Shown piece after piece: positions 56,866-64,000 of a stretch of 64,000 nt of DNA. Below the pieces are notes generated by a model. That model ran no database searches and was not told the DNA's origin. It saw nothing but the letters and a program-made list of their open reading frames with translations. Source of the stretch: Lachnospiraceae bacterium (lineage in GTDB: Bacteria; Bacillota; Clostridia; Oscillospirales; Ruminococcaceae); assembly GCA_023664705.1 (NCBI GenBank), contig JAMPFE010000004.1, forward strand, positions 80,760 through 144,759, written 5' to 3'. The position numbers and the translations under genes are program-made. Each line of letters starts with the position of its first letter. Positions within the stretch are counted from its first letter, which is position 1.

Positions 56866-58242
56866 ATGAAGAACACGGAGAAATCACTGGAGACGATAAA
56901 GACGCTTTGTATACACAGGGGCTTTGTTTACCCGGGAAGCGAGATATACGGCGGCTTGGCGAATACGTGGGACTACGGTCCGCTCGGCGTGGAGCTGAAA
57001 GAGAACATCAAGCGCGCCTGGCGCAAGAAGTTCGTGCAGGAGAACAAGTACAACGTCGGGCTGGATTCGGCGATACTGATGAACCCGCAGACGTGGGTCG
57101 CGTCGGGGCACGTGGGGGGGTTCTCAGACCCGCTTATGGATTGCAAGGACTGCAAGACCCGCCACCGCGCGGACAAGCTCATCGAGGACTTCGGCGAGAC
57201 GACTGCCGACGGTTGGGCTAACGATAAAATGATGGACTATATCCGCGAAAAGGGCATTAAGTGCCCGAACTGCGGGAGCACGAATTTTACGGACATTCGG
57301 CAGTTCAACCTTATGTTCAAGACGGCGCAGGGCACCGTCGAGGACAACAAGAACGAGCTGTATCTCCGACCCGAGACCGCGCAGGGAATTTTTGTAAATT
57401 TCGCGAACATTCAGCGCACCTCGCGCAAAAAGGTGCCGTTCGGCGTGGCGCAGGTGGGCAAGTCGTTCAGAAACGAGATAACCCCCGGGCAGTTCATCTT
57501 CCGCGTGCGCGAGTTCGAGCAGATGGAACTGGAGTTCTTCTGCAAGCCGGGGACGGACTTGGAGTGGTTCGACTACTGGAGGACGTACTGCAAGAATTTT
57601 CTGCTGTCGCTCGGCATCAAGGAGGAGAACCTTCGTCTGCGCGACCACGACCCCGAGGAGCTCGCGTTCTACTCCAAGGCGACGACAGACTTCGAGTTTA
57701 TGTTCCCGTTCGGTTGGGGAGAGCTGTGGGGCGTTGCCGACAGAACCGACTACGACCTCACTCAGCACATCAACACGAGCGGCAAGTCGCTTGAATACTT
57801 CGACCCCGAGACCAACGAGAAATACGTGCCCTACGTTATCGAGCCGTCGCTCGGCGTGGAGAGGCTGTTCCTCGCGGTGGTCTGCGACGCTTACGACGAG
57901 GAGGCTCTCGAGGACGGCACTTCGAGAACCGTTATGCACCTCCACCCCGCGCTTGCGCCGATAAAGGCGGCTGTGCTGCCGCTGTCGAAAAAGCTCTCCG
58001 AGAAAGCGACGGAGCTGTTTGAGGAGCTGTCCAAGCATTTCGCGGTCGACTACGACGAGGCAGGGGCTATCGGAAAGCGCTACCGCCGACAGGACGAGGT
58101 CGGAACGCCGTTCTGCGTTACCTACGACTTCGACACCGAGAACGACGGCTGCGTGACCGTCCGCGAGCGCGACACTATGGCGCAGGTGAGGATACCGCTT
58201 GCCGAGGTGAGGGCGTATATCGAGGAGAGAATTGCGTTCTGA
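56866..58242 (+). CDS. glyS: Glycyl-tRNA synthetase, dimeric (alpha2) type
   Basis: 458 aa; AAAGGAAC upstream. Class-II synthetase motifs are seen: motif 1 region GGLANTWDYGPLGVELK, motif 2 VGKSFRNEITPGQFIFRVRE and motif 3 GVERLFLAV; a CKDCKTRH/CPNCGS zinc-like insertion lies around 85-140. A C-terminal anticodon-binding domain (from about 360) completes it. It charges tRNA-Gly. Confidence 0.96.
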   Translation: MKNTEKSLETIKTLCIHRGFVYPGSEIYGGLANTWDYGPLGVELKENIKRAWRKKFVQENKYNVGLDSAILMNPQTWVASGHVGGFSDPLMDCKDCKTRHRADKLIEDFGETTADGWANDKMMDYIREKGIKCPNCGSTNFTDIRQFNLMFKTAQGTVEDNKNELYLRPETAQGIFVNFANIQRTSRKKVPFGVAQVGKSFRNEITPGQFIFRVREFEQMELEFFCKPGTDLEWFDYWRTYCKNFLLSLGIKEENLRLRDHDPEELAFYSKATTDFEFMFPFGWGELWGVADRTDYDLTQHINTSGKSLEYFDPETNEKYVPYVIEPSLGVERLFLAVVCDAYDEEALEDGTSRTVMHLHPALAPIKAAVLPLSKKLSEKATELFEELSKHFAVDYDEAGAIGKRYRRQDEVGTPFCVTYDFDTENDGCVTVRERDTMAQVRIPLAEVRAYIEERIAF

Positions 58243-58258
58243 CAACATATATTATTAC

Positions 58259-58282
58259 GCGCCCGAGTTCGTCTCGGGCGCG
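58259..58282. terminator. Terminator between glyS and the radical SAM gene
   Basis: CGCGCCCGAG-TTCG-TCTCGGGCGCG-like dyad between convergent genes, followed by ATTTGTTAT. Confidence 0.75.
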
Positions 58283-58287
58283 ATTTG

Positions 58288-59175
58288 TTATAGACCCGAA
58301 AAATCGAACTCGGGCGTGTACTCCTCCTTTGCCGAGGACTTCTCCTGCATATAGCCGTTGAGCCCCGCCGAATACACCGCGTCGAGGACTTTTTGATACT
58401 CGAATGTGGTAATTCTGCGGTTGAATTTCTCAAAACGCGTATCGGTCTTGACCCTGCCGAAGGGCGTGTACTGGCTCATCAGGCTGAACAGGATATCGCC
58501 GCCGAAGCGCTCCGCGAGGCGCTTTACTATCTCTATCGAGTCCTTGTATTGCCACGGCAATACCAAATGGCGGACGAGCGTTCCGCGCAGCAGTATGCCG
58601 TTTTCCGCGAGCTTCGGCTTGCCCGTCTGACGTACCATTTCGGCAACGGCGGACATTGCCGTGTCGAAGTAATTCGGCGCGTCGGAGAGCGCTTCGGCGA
58701 GGTCGCTGCCGAAATACTTGACGTCGGGGAGGTAGCCGTCGACTATGCCGTCCAGCGCTCGGAGCGTTTCCGTGCGCTCGTAGCCGCCCGAGTTGTACAC
58801 TATCGGCAGCGACAAGCCGCTTCGCTTTGCCGTTTCGAGGGCGCGGATCACCTGCGGGACGAAGTGCGTCGGGTTGACGAGGTTTATGTTATGCGCGCCT
58901 TGCTGCTGAAGCTCGAGGAATATCTCGGCGAGGCGCTCCGCGGTTATCTCGCGACCTTTGTTTTCCGTGCTGATGCCGTAATTCTGGCAGTACGCGCATT
59001 TCAGCGTGCAGCCCGAAAAGAACACAGCGCCGCTGCCGCGTTCTCCCGATATGCACGGCTCCTCCCAGCGGTGGAGCATGGCTTTGGCGGCGGAGATCTC
59101 CGCGCCCATGCCGCAATAGCCGCGGGCTTTTTCCCTGTCAACGCCGCATTTTCGCGGGCATAGTTCGCATTTCAT
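58288..59175 (-). CDS. Radical SAM protein, pyruvate formate-lyase-activase-like
   Basis: 295 aa. SAM-cluster motif CTLKCAYC (Cys56, Cys60, Cys63) and N-terminal cysteines (Cys3, Cys6, Cys10, Cys21) that could hold a second cluster. GYERTETLRAL, GYLPDVKYFGSDLA and LVLPWQYKDS resemble the PflX/AmmeMemoRadiSam branch rather than true PflA. No glycyl-radical enzyme is adjacent, so the substrate is open. Confidence 0.88.
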   Translation of the reverse strand: MKCELCPRKCGVDREKARGYCGMGAEISAAKAMLHRWEEPCISGERGSGAVFFSGCTLKCAYCQNYGISTENKGREITAERLAEIFLELQQQGAHNINLVNPTHFVPQVIRALETAKRSGLSLPIVYNSGGYERTETLRALDGIVDGYLPDVKYFGSDLAEALSDAPNYFDTAMSAVAEMVRQTGKPKLAENGILLRGTLVRHLVLPWQYKDSIEIVKRLAERFGGDILFSLMSQYTPFGRVKTDTRFEKFNRRITTFEYQKVLDAVYSAGLNGYMQEKSSAKEEYTPEFDFSGL

Positions 59176-59207
59176 TTTATCACGTTATCCTCCCGCACAC
59201 AATAAAA

Positions 59208-59236
59208 CGCCGCCTTGCTTCCTTGCTCGGCGGCAT
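59208..59236 (-). terminator. Terminator of the flagellar operon
   Basis: Minus-strand GCCGCCGAGCAAGG-AAG-CAAGGCGGC-type dyad followed by GTTTTATT, overlapping the region after the FliT/FlgN-like stop. Confidence 0.82.
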
Positions 59237-59239
59237 TTG

Positions 59240-59725
59240 TTACAGATTTTTGTTTAAGGACTGCCCCGTCGCTCTGCCGACGACCGCGCTGTTGTAGTAG
59301 CCTATCTTCTGCTTGGTCTGCTTGAGCTGCTCGAGCTCGCGGCGCGAGTCTACGTGCCTGTCCTTGAACTGCCCGTTTATGACCTTGTCCTTGTCGAGTA
59401 TCCGCTGCTTTGCGACGGCGACATTGCGCTGGAGCAGCTGCAGCTTTTTATGCGTTTCGTCGAGCGTTATGCTGACGTAGCTGCCGTTTATCAGCGCTTT
59501 CAGCAAGGTCTGCTCGTCGGGAGCCTCGCACTCCACGACCGCGTCAAGGTCCTCTTTCAAATCCTCGAGGGTCTCTATCAACTCATTTCTGGCGATAAGC
59601 CCCTGCTGAAGGATCTCAAGCTCGGCATTTATCATGCTGTCCGTTTGTTTTTCGTATTCCTGGAGGGTGGCGAGTATTTGCGTCATTATCTCGTTCACTC
59701 TCTCGCAGCCAAAAAGCTCCGCCAT
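59240..59725 (-). CDS. FliT/FlgN-type flagellar export chaperone
   Basis: 161 aa from the ATG at 59725. Entirely helical with a long coiled coil (about 20-60 and 90-140), the build of FlgN/FliT chaperones. Position after fliD and fliS is that of fliT; sequence alone does not separate FliT from FlgN. It would hold the cap or hook-junction protein for export. Confidence 0.72.
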   Translation of the reverse strand: MAELFGCERVNEIMTQILATLQEYEKQTDSMINAELEILQQGLIARNELIETLEDLKEDLDAVVECEAPDEQTLLKALINGSYVSITLDETHKKLQLLQRNVAVAKQRILDKDKVINGQFKDRHVDSRRELEQLKQTKQKIGYYNSAVVGRATGQSLNKNL

Positions 59726-59758
59726 AAATTTCCCCTCTTTCCGCGCGGGCATTCTGTA

Positions 59759-60172
59759 TTATAATATGCCCTTTTTCTGATTTTGTTTCTCCTGTGCCTC
59801 TATTTCTTCCCTTGTCATCTGGCTTATCTGCGTAAACGCGTCGCGGAGCTCGCCTATCATCGGGATTATTTTCTTTATCTCGGTGCAGTCCTTGCTTACG
59901 TTTGCCTTTACAATCTCTTTGTAGAAAAAGATATACAGACTTTCCAGATTTTGGGAGATGGGCACGGACATATCGAGCGCCTCTCTGAGCGCGTCAATGC
60001 AGTCCTCCGCCTTGATAAACGCGGCGTTCGATTTCGCGTAGTTCTTCTTTTCGACAAAATCCATGCCGATTGCGAGCTGGCGCTCTATTTCGCTGTACAG
60101 CTTGATAACGACCTCGACCGGGGTCATGGTCGTTACCGACTGCTTTTTGTATTGGGAATAAGGATTTACCAT
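59759..60172 (-). CDS. fliS: Flagellin export chaperone FliS
   Basis: 137 aa. Opening NPYSQYKKQSVTTMTPVEVV and LYSEIERQLAIGMDFVEKKN, then helical bundle with QNLESLYIFFYKEIVKANV, are family hallmarks. It binds the C-terminus of flagellin before secretion. Between fliD and the FliT/FlgN-like gene. Confidence 0.95.
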   Translation of the reverse strand: MVNPYSQYKKQSVTTMTPVEVVIKLYSEIERQLAIGMDFVEKKNYAKSNAAFIKAEDCIDALREALDMSVPISQNLESLYIFFYKEIVKANVSKDCTEIKKIIPMIGELRDAFTQISQMTREEIEAQEKQNQKKGIL

Positions 60173-60235
60173 AGCTATCCCTTCTTATTTTAAGATGAGC
60201 CGCGCAAGCTTGCGCAAACGCGGCTTACCGTATTA

Positions 60236-62641
60236 TTAACCTGTGGTGCCGTAGCTGCCGAGGTAGCTTGCCAGATAATTGGACTGGCTGTTCATATCCG
60301 ACATCATCTTCTCGAGGTTGGTGAACACGCTCCACCAGTAGTCCTCCTTGGCGTCGTAGCGGTCCTGCAGCTGGCTGATGCGCTTGTTTATCTGCTCCAT
60401 TTGGCGGTAGATCGCGTTGTTCTTGGCTGTGGAGCCGCTCTCCAGACCCGCCTTGCGGATAAGGGAGCCCCTTACGGTGCTGCTACTTATCTTGGAGGTG
60501 CTTACCGCGTCGTCGATGATGTTGTCGATCTGCTTCATAACGCCCTTGTCGGGGTCGGTGAAGAGCTTCACTATCGCGTCGGGATTGGTCTCGAAAGCCT
60601 TATCGAAAGCGTCCTCGTCTATTTCGAGCTTACCGTGCTTTGCAGCCTCGCTGTCGTCAAGCGCGCTCTTTACCTTAATGCCCATATTGAACAGACCGAA
60701 CGACGAGCCGTCGTCGAGTGTAACGCTGTTATAGATAGCTATTCTGAGCTTGGACATAATGCCCGAAACGGTGGAGTCGTTGTAGATAACGCCCGTCTTT
60801 GCGGCTTTCTCCCACTTCTCTATCTCGTCCTCGGACATATCCTCCTTTTCGGCATCGGTCAGCGGCTCGTAGGTATTATTTTTGGAGTCGCGCTTCGGGG
60901 ACGTTCCGATATGCGCGTAAACGTCGTCGATAAGCTGATTGTAGTCGTTTACGAAGTCCTTTATCGTCTGCTTGATGTCGTCGTAGCTCTTGCTTACGCC
61001 GACCGTGATATCCGTGTCCGTCGTTACCTCGGAGAAATCGAAAGTAATGCCGTCCATGGTGTAGGTGTTCGCGTTGTGGTATATCTCAACGCCGTCTATC
61101 GTGAACTTGGCGTTTTCGCCGAGCTCGTAGGTTCCGCCCGCGCTCGCCGTAAGACCGAGAGCCTGCGCGAAAGCGTCGCTCTCGTCGATGTCGACGTCGC
61201 CGCCGTTGCCGAGGTCGTTGGCGGTTATAATGAACCTGTTCTCAAGCTTGGAATAGGTCATCGTAACGCCCGCGTCGCTCTTATTGACCGCGGAAACGAG
61301 GTCGGCGATGGTCGCGTTTTTGTCGACGGTTATCTCCTTGCCGTTTATCGTAAGCGAGTATTGAGCGTTTCCGTCCTTGTCGGAGGAATTGGGCGCGAGA
61401 CCGAGGTTGTAGAGCTCGGTTTTATCCGTGAACTTGTTGGAAACGGTGCCCTTTTCAAGACCGAACGTGCCGCCCTTGGTCGCCGTAAGAGAAAATCTCT
61501 GGACCTCGCCGCCTTTTGTCGCGGTGACGTACGTGCCCGTAATATCGAATTGGATGCCCTCGCTCTTGAAAGCGGAATTCATCGCGCTCCGGATAGCGGC
61601 GGTGTTCTTGTCCTTGGCCGCCTGCGTGCTGGTATAGGTGTATTCCTCAAGCTGCTCCTCGGTGGGGATCGCCTTCTTGTCCTTGATGTACGCGGCTCTC
61701 TTGAGCTGATTGTACTCGGCAAGGATCTTCTCGTTGCCCGCCTCGTTGCGGCTGTCGTAATATGTATCGGAAACGGCGTCGAACTTGACCTCCTTGACAA
61801 CGCCGCCGACGTCTACCGTAATGGAGTTCTCGCCCGTAACGGCGGACTGCGCGGCTATCGAAATTCTCGTCTGGGGTCTCGCAAGACCGAAGTTGCCCGA
61901 TTTCTCGGTAATGGTAACGGCGGAGTTTCCGTTTACGGAAAAGCCGATGACGCCGTCGCCGTTGTCCTTTGCCTGCAGGAAATAATTTCCGCTGCCCTTG
62001 TCTGTCTCGCCGAAGTAGTCCTTAAGCTGCTGATTTACGTCGGCGATAACGTCGGACTTCGCCTGCGCGAGAGCCTCCGCGGAAATGCTGCCGTCAGCCG
62101 CGGGAGTTACGTCGGCTGTGAACTCCAAGGTCTTGGAAACGTCGCCGACCTTTACGTCAAGCGCGAAGGAATACGTCCTGCTGCCGTCGTCGTTTTCGGT
62201 GTACTCGGAGGTGTTCAGCGCCTTTTCGAGGTCGATGTTGAAATTCTGTGTGCCGAGAACCGAGCCCGTGCGCGTGGAAGCGGTCGCGGTGCGCGCGACG
62301 TTCAGCTTATGCGTGCCCTCAACGGCGGACGAAGTCGTGCTGACCTTGAGCCCCGTATCCTTGCCCGCCTCGGTTTTGTTGGTTATCGTCGTGTTGAACT
62401 TCGAGAACGCGGTCGGGCTCATCAGATAGCTGTCCTTCTTCAGGATATCGAAGTACTTGTTCTGGAAAGCCGTGAGCTTCGCGGTTATATCGCGGTAAGC
62501 CTCCTGCTGCCATGTAAGCTTCGTCAGCTTTTTGTTCTGGTTGTCTATCTTCGTCTGATAGCTTGACATCATCTGTTCGATCATTGCCTCGGAATCGTAG
62601 CCCGAGTTGATGCCGCTGAGACGCATTATATCACTTGCCAT
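60236..62641 (-). CDS. fliD: Flagellar cap protein FliD
   Basis: 801 aa. N-terminal D0 (SDIMRLSGINSGYDSEAMIE) and C-terminal coiled coil plus IYRQMEQINKRISQLQDRYD tail are conserved; the end is YLASYLGSYG. The middle (about 90-520) is much enlarged compared with the usual 450-680 aa, with several FliD D2/D3-like beta units rich in T, K and G, probably surface-exposed and adhesive or antigenic. Confidence 0.95.
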   Translation of the reverse strand: MASDIMRLSGINSGYDSEAMIEQMMSSYQTKIDNQNKKLTKLTWQQEAYRDITAKLTAFQNKYFDILKKDSYLMSPTAFSKFNTTITNKTEAGKDTGLKVSTTSSAVEGTHKLNVARTATASTRTGSVLGTQNFNIDLEKALNTSEYTENDDGSRTYSFALDVKVGDVSKTLEFTADVTPAADGSISAEALAQAKSDVIADVNQQLKDYFGETDKGSGNYFLQAKDNGDGVIGFSVNGNSAVTITEKSGNFGLARPQTRISIAAQSAVTGENSITVDVGGVVKEVKFDAVSDTYYDSRNEAGNEKILAEYNQLKRAAYIKDKKAIPTEEQLEEYTYTSTQAAKDKNTAAIRSAMNSAFKSEGIQFDITGTYVTATKGGEVQRFSLTATKGGTFGLEKGTVSNKFTDKTELYNLGLAPNSSDKDGNAQYSLTINGKEITVDKNATIADLVSAVNKSDAGVTMTYSKLENRFIITANDLGNGGDVDIDESDAFAQALGLTASAGGTYELGENAKFTIDGVEIYHNANTYTMDGITFDFSEVTTDTDITVGVSKSYDDIKQTIKDFVNDYNQLIDDVYAHIGTSPKRDSKNNTYEPLTDAEKEDMSEDEIEKWEKAAKTGVIYNDSTVSGIMSKLRIAIYNSVTLDDGSSFGLFNMGIKVKSALDDSEAAKHGKLEIDEDAFDKAFETNPDAIVKLFTDPDKGVMKQIDNIIDDAVSTSKISSSTVRGSLIRKAGLESGSTAKNNAIYRQMEQINKRISQLQDRYDAKEDYWWSVFTNLEKMMSDMNSQSNYLASYLGSYGTTG

Positions 62642-62642
62642 C

Positions 62643-62876
62643 TTATTTCTCCTCCTGTTTATGTGAATTAAGAAGCTGCTCTATCGCCGCGCCCGACGCG
62701 TGAGCGGACTGCTCGTTCGTCTGGCGGAGCGTTTTGAGCTCGCTTCGGAATATCTTGACCTCTTTGGGGGCGTTTATCCCTATTTTTACCTTGTCCTTGG
62801 ATATTTCAAGCACCGTGATCTCTATGTTGTCGGAGACCGTAATGCTCTCGTTTGCCTTTCGCGTTACTACCAGCAT
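62643..62876 (-). CDS. csrA: Carbon storage regulator CsrA
   Basis: 77 aa, MLVVTRKANESITVSDNIEI, with the RNA-binding edge (residues 1-10 and 40-47) conserved and a C-terminal extension of about 17 residues typical of FliW-controlled CsrA. It represses flagellin mRNA translation. Its ATG overlaps the FliW stop (TAATG). Confidence 0.96.
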   Translation of the reverse strand: MLVVTRKANESITVSDNIEITVLEISKDKVKIGINAPKEVKIFRSELKTLRQTNEQSAHASGAAIEQLLNSHKQEEK

Positions 62877-63307
62877 TATTGACCCTCCTTAGCATACACG
62901 GGGCACTTGAAATCGTAGTCCTCCAGCATCACCTGCGCGGCGATATTGTCCTTTAGGTTCAGAACTATCGGGCAGCGCAGATTTATGGTCGTCTGCTTGT
63001 AATCATCGGGAACTATCGCGACCGCAAGGCAGGTGTAGGGGGTGCTCTCGTCGAGCTTCAGAAGCTCCTGCTCCTCGTCGGATATCTCGAAGCGGTAATC
63101 GGGATATATCTGCGTGGGATTATAGACAACGAAGCACGGCTCCACGCTGTCGACAGCCTGAAGCCACATCGGGAAGGTATCCTCCCCGAGAGGGTATATC
63201 AGCGTATAGCGCTTGACGCTCTCGAAGCCGATTATTCCCTCGGGTATGCTGATTATCGTGCTTTCGTTGATCTCGATCTCTCCGAAATCTCTTGTTTTGA
63301 TTTTCAT
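62876..63307 (-). CDS. fliW: Flagellar assembly factor FliW
   Basis: 143 aa from the ATG at 63307, 9 nt after AAGGG (an upstream in-frame TTG is less likely). Family core IPEGIIGFESVKRYTLI, FPMWLQAVDSVEPCFVV and DYKQTTINLRCPIVLNLKDN is intact. It binds CsrA allosterically or flagellin, coupling flagellin synthesis to export; the csrA gene overlaps its end. Confidence 0.95.
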   Translation of the reverse strand: MKIKTRDFGEIEINESTIISIPEGIIGFESVKRYTLIYPLGEDTFPMWLQAVDSVEPCFVVYNPTQIYPDYRFEISDEEQELLKLDESTPYTCLAVAIVPDDYKQTTINLRCPIVLNLKDNIAAQVMLEDYDFKCPVYAKEGQ

Positions 63308-63312
63308 TTTTA

Positions 63313-63939
63313 TCAACCCTTAACATCTAAGAATGGCGGCGGCTCGTAATTCGGGTTCGCGCTCGGCGGAACGTAAATGGGGTCGCCTATATACTCGATC
63401 TCTACGCGGGGTCTGTCGTGGACGATAAACTCAACGCTGCCCGGGATGAACTCCAGCGGCGAATCGGGGTGGACGTTCCAGTCGATATCCTGCTCGCCCA
63501 TTTGATACTCGATATTCAGCTTGCCCGCATCGAACGTAATATCCGCGCCCTCCTTGGGGAGAAACTCCATTATCGTCTGGACGGTCGCGCCCGCACGCGC
63601 GTTATTGAGCGCAATCTCGGCGGGGGACATTCCCCTTGCGAGCTGATCGCCCTCCTCGGCGACCTTCGCGGTGCCCTGAAACGCGATGGACCAGCCCTCC
63701 TGAGCCTTTTGCTTAAGCATATCGCCGTCGGTCATATTGCCGAAGCCGAGGCTTTTGCGCGCCTGATAGGTGTCGATATTGAGCTTAAGCGGCTCCGCTT
63801 CCATTACAAAGCCTCCGTTGCGGCTCTTTATGTTTACCTGCGGCTGAACGTACTCGTCGGAGTGCTCAAATTTTGCGTTCGTCACCTTGATCTCTATCTG
63901 TATGGGGATCGTGGTGATCTGAAGTAAATTCGGAATCAA
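63313..63939 (-). CDS. YviE-like protein (DUF6470) of the flagellar locus
   Basis: 208 aa from a TTG at 63939, 8 nt after GGAGG. Pattern: short N-terminal beta segment (TTIPIQIEIKVTNAKF), central helical part (YQARKSLGFGNMTDGDMLKQ) and C-terminal IDWNVHPDSPLEFIPGSVEF and Pro-rich end. B. subtilis yviE lies just before fliW-csrA too. Function unknown. The bases from 63940 to the edge show only its leader. Confidence 0.85.
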   Translation of the reverse strand: MIPNLLQITTIPIQIEIKVTNAKFEHSDEYVQPQVNIKSRNGGFVMEAEPLKLNIDTYQARKSLGFGNMTDGDMLKQKAQEGWSIAFQGTAKVAEEGDQLARGMSPAEIALNNARAGATVQTIMEFLPKEGADITFDAGKLNIEYQMGEQDIDWNVHPDSPLEFIPGSVEFIVHDRPRVEIEYIGDPIYVPPSANPNYEPPPFLDVKG

Positions 63940-64000
63940 TTAAAACACCTCCTACTATAATATAATTGTCGGGTAAATCCATAACAAACCAGTCATGGTT

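Noticed and set aside
60401..62566. A 721-codon plus-strand frame opposite fliD
   Set aside because: FliD motifs, operon position and ribosome site support the minus strand; the plus frame has no ribosome site or domain.

Overview
This window reads as a chromosome segment of a motile, cellulose- or hemicellulose-degrading Clostridia bacterium, most like the Oscillospiraceae/Ruminococcaceae. The inference rests on the fliD-fliS/fliW-csrA flagellar block, a GH9 cellulase lipoprotein with Ser-rich linkers, an orphan MsiK-type sugar ABC ATPase, PPi-type phosphofructokinase, uncoupled YidC/Jag/RnpA/L34 genes, Gram-positive style TTGACA-17-TATAAT promoters and strong AGGAGG ribosome sites. There is no 16S and no species-level marker, so the genus is not assigned.

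Layout. 1-4.5 kb: a large secreted solute-binding protein (cut by the left edge), a decayed region, a surface-anchored small protein and tRNA-Arg(CCT). 4.5-23.4 kb: two complementary halves of ONE polysaccharide deacetylase gene lie on the same strand at 4494-4989 and 22921-23450. Removing the 17,931 bp between a shared TCG triplet would rebuild an exact 341-codon gene. The intervening DNA holds a lipoprotein esterase, two phosphorelay kinases with a response regulator, a large serine recombinase with a 45-aa companion ORF, a MarR operon, an ECF sigma/anti-sigma pair, a phosphofructokinase, the TrkH/TrkA potassium system and a TetR/CPBP-protease operon. 23.6-32.5 kb: ComFB-like protein, recR, comEC, ybaB, dnaX, SRP RNA, and the jag-yidC-yidD-rnpA-rpmH block. 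32.6-39 kb: a MoxR ATPase behind an array of eight small multi-membrane-span genes, mostly with ATGA overlaps and several clearly related to one another, and then msiK. 39.4-45 kb: DUF4830 and transglutaminase lipoproteins, rubredoxin, PHP phosphatase, HPF, uridine phosphorylase. 45-51 kb: GH9 cellulase, a small radical SAM protein, an uncharacterised 466-aa protein and a YcxB-like membrane protein. 52-59 kb: a second CPBP protease, TtcA-like thiolase, IlvE, GlyS, radical SAM activase. 59.2-64 kb: flagellar cap, chaperones, CsrA/FliW and a YviE-like protein.

Two themes cut across the annotation. First, local tandem duplications repeatedly hit gene 3' ends and terminators (95-bp x 2.5 at 12.0 kb, 257-bp x 2 at 34.3 kb, 108-130-bp x 4 at 48.6 kb, 80/81-bp x 4.3 at 51.9 kb), in one case producing a chimeric gene. 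Second, several intergenic regions carry short motifs repeated every 10-11 bp, i.e. on one face of the helix (CTGCA at 6.3, 21.2 and 51.7 kb; GTAACC at 44.5 kb), two of them abutting a -35 box. The strongest candidate for an undescribed system is the split deacetylase with its recombinase-bearing 17.9-kb intervening segment, followed by the MoxR/membrane-protein array.
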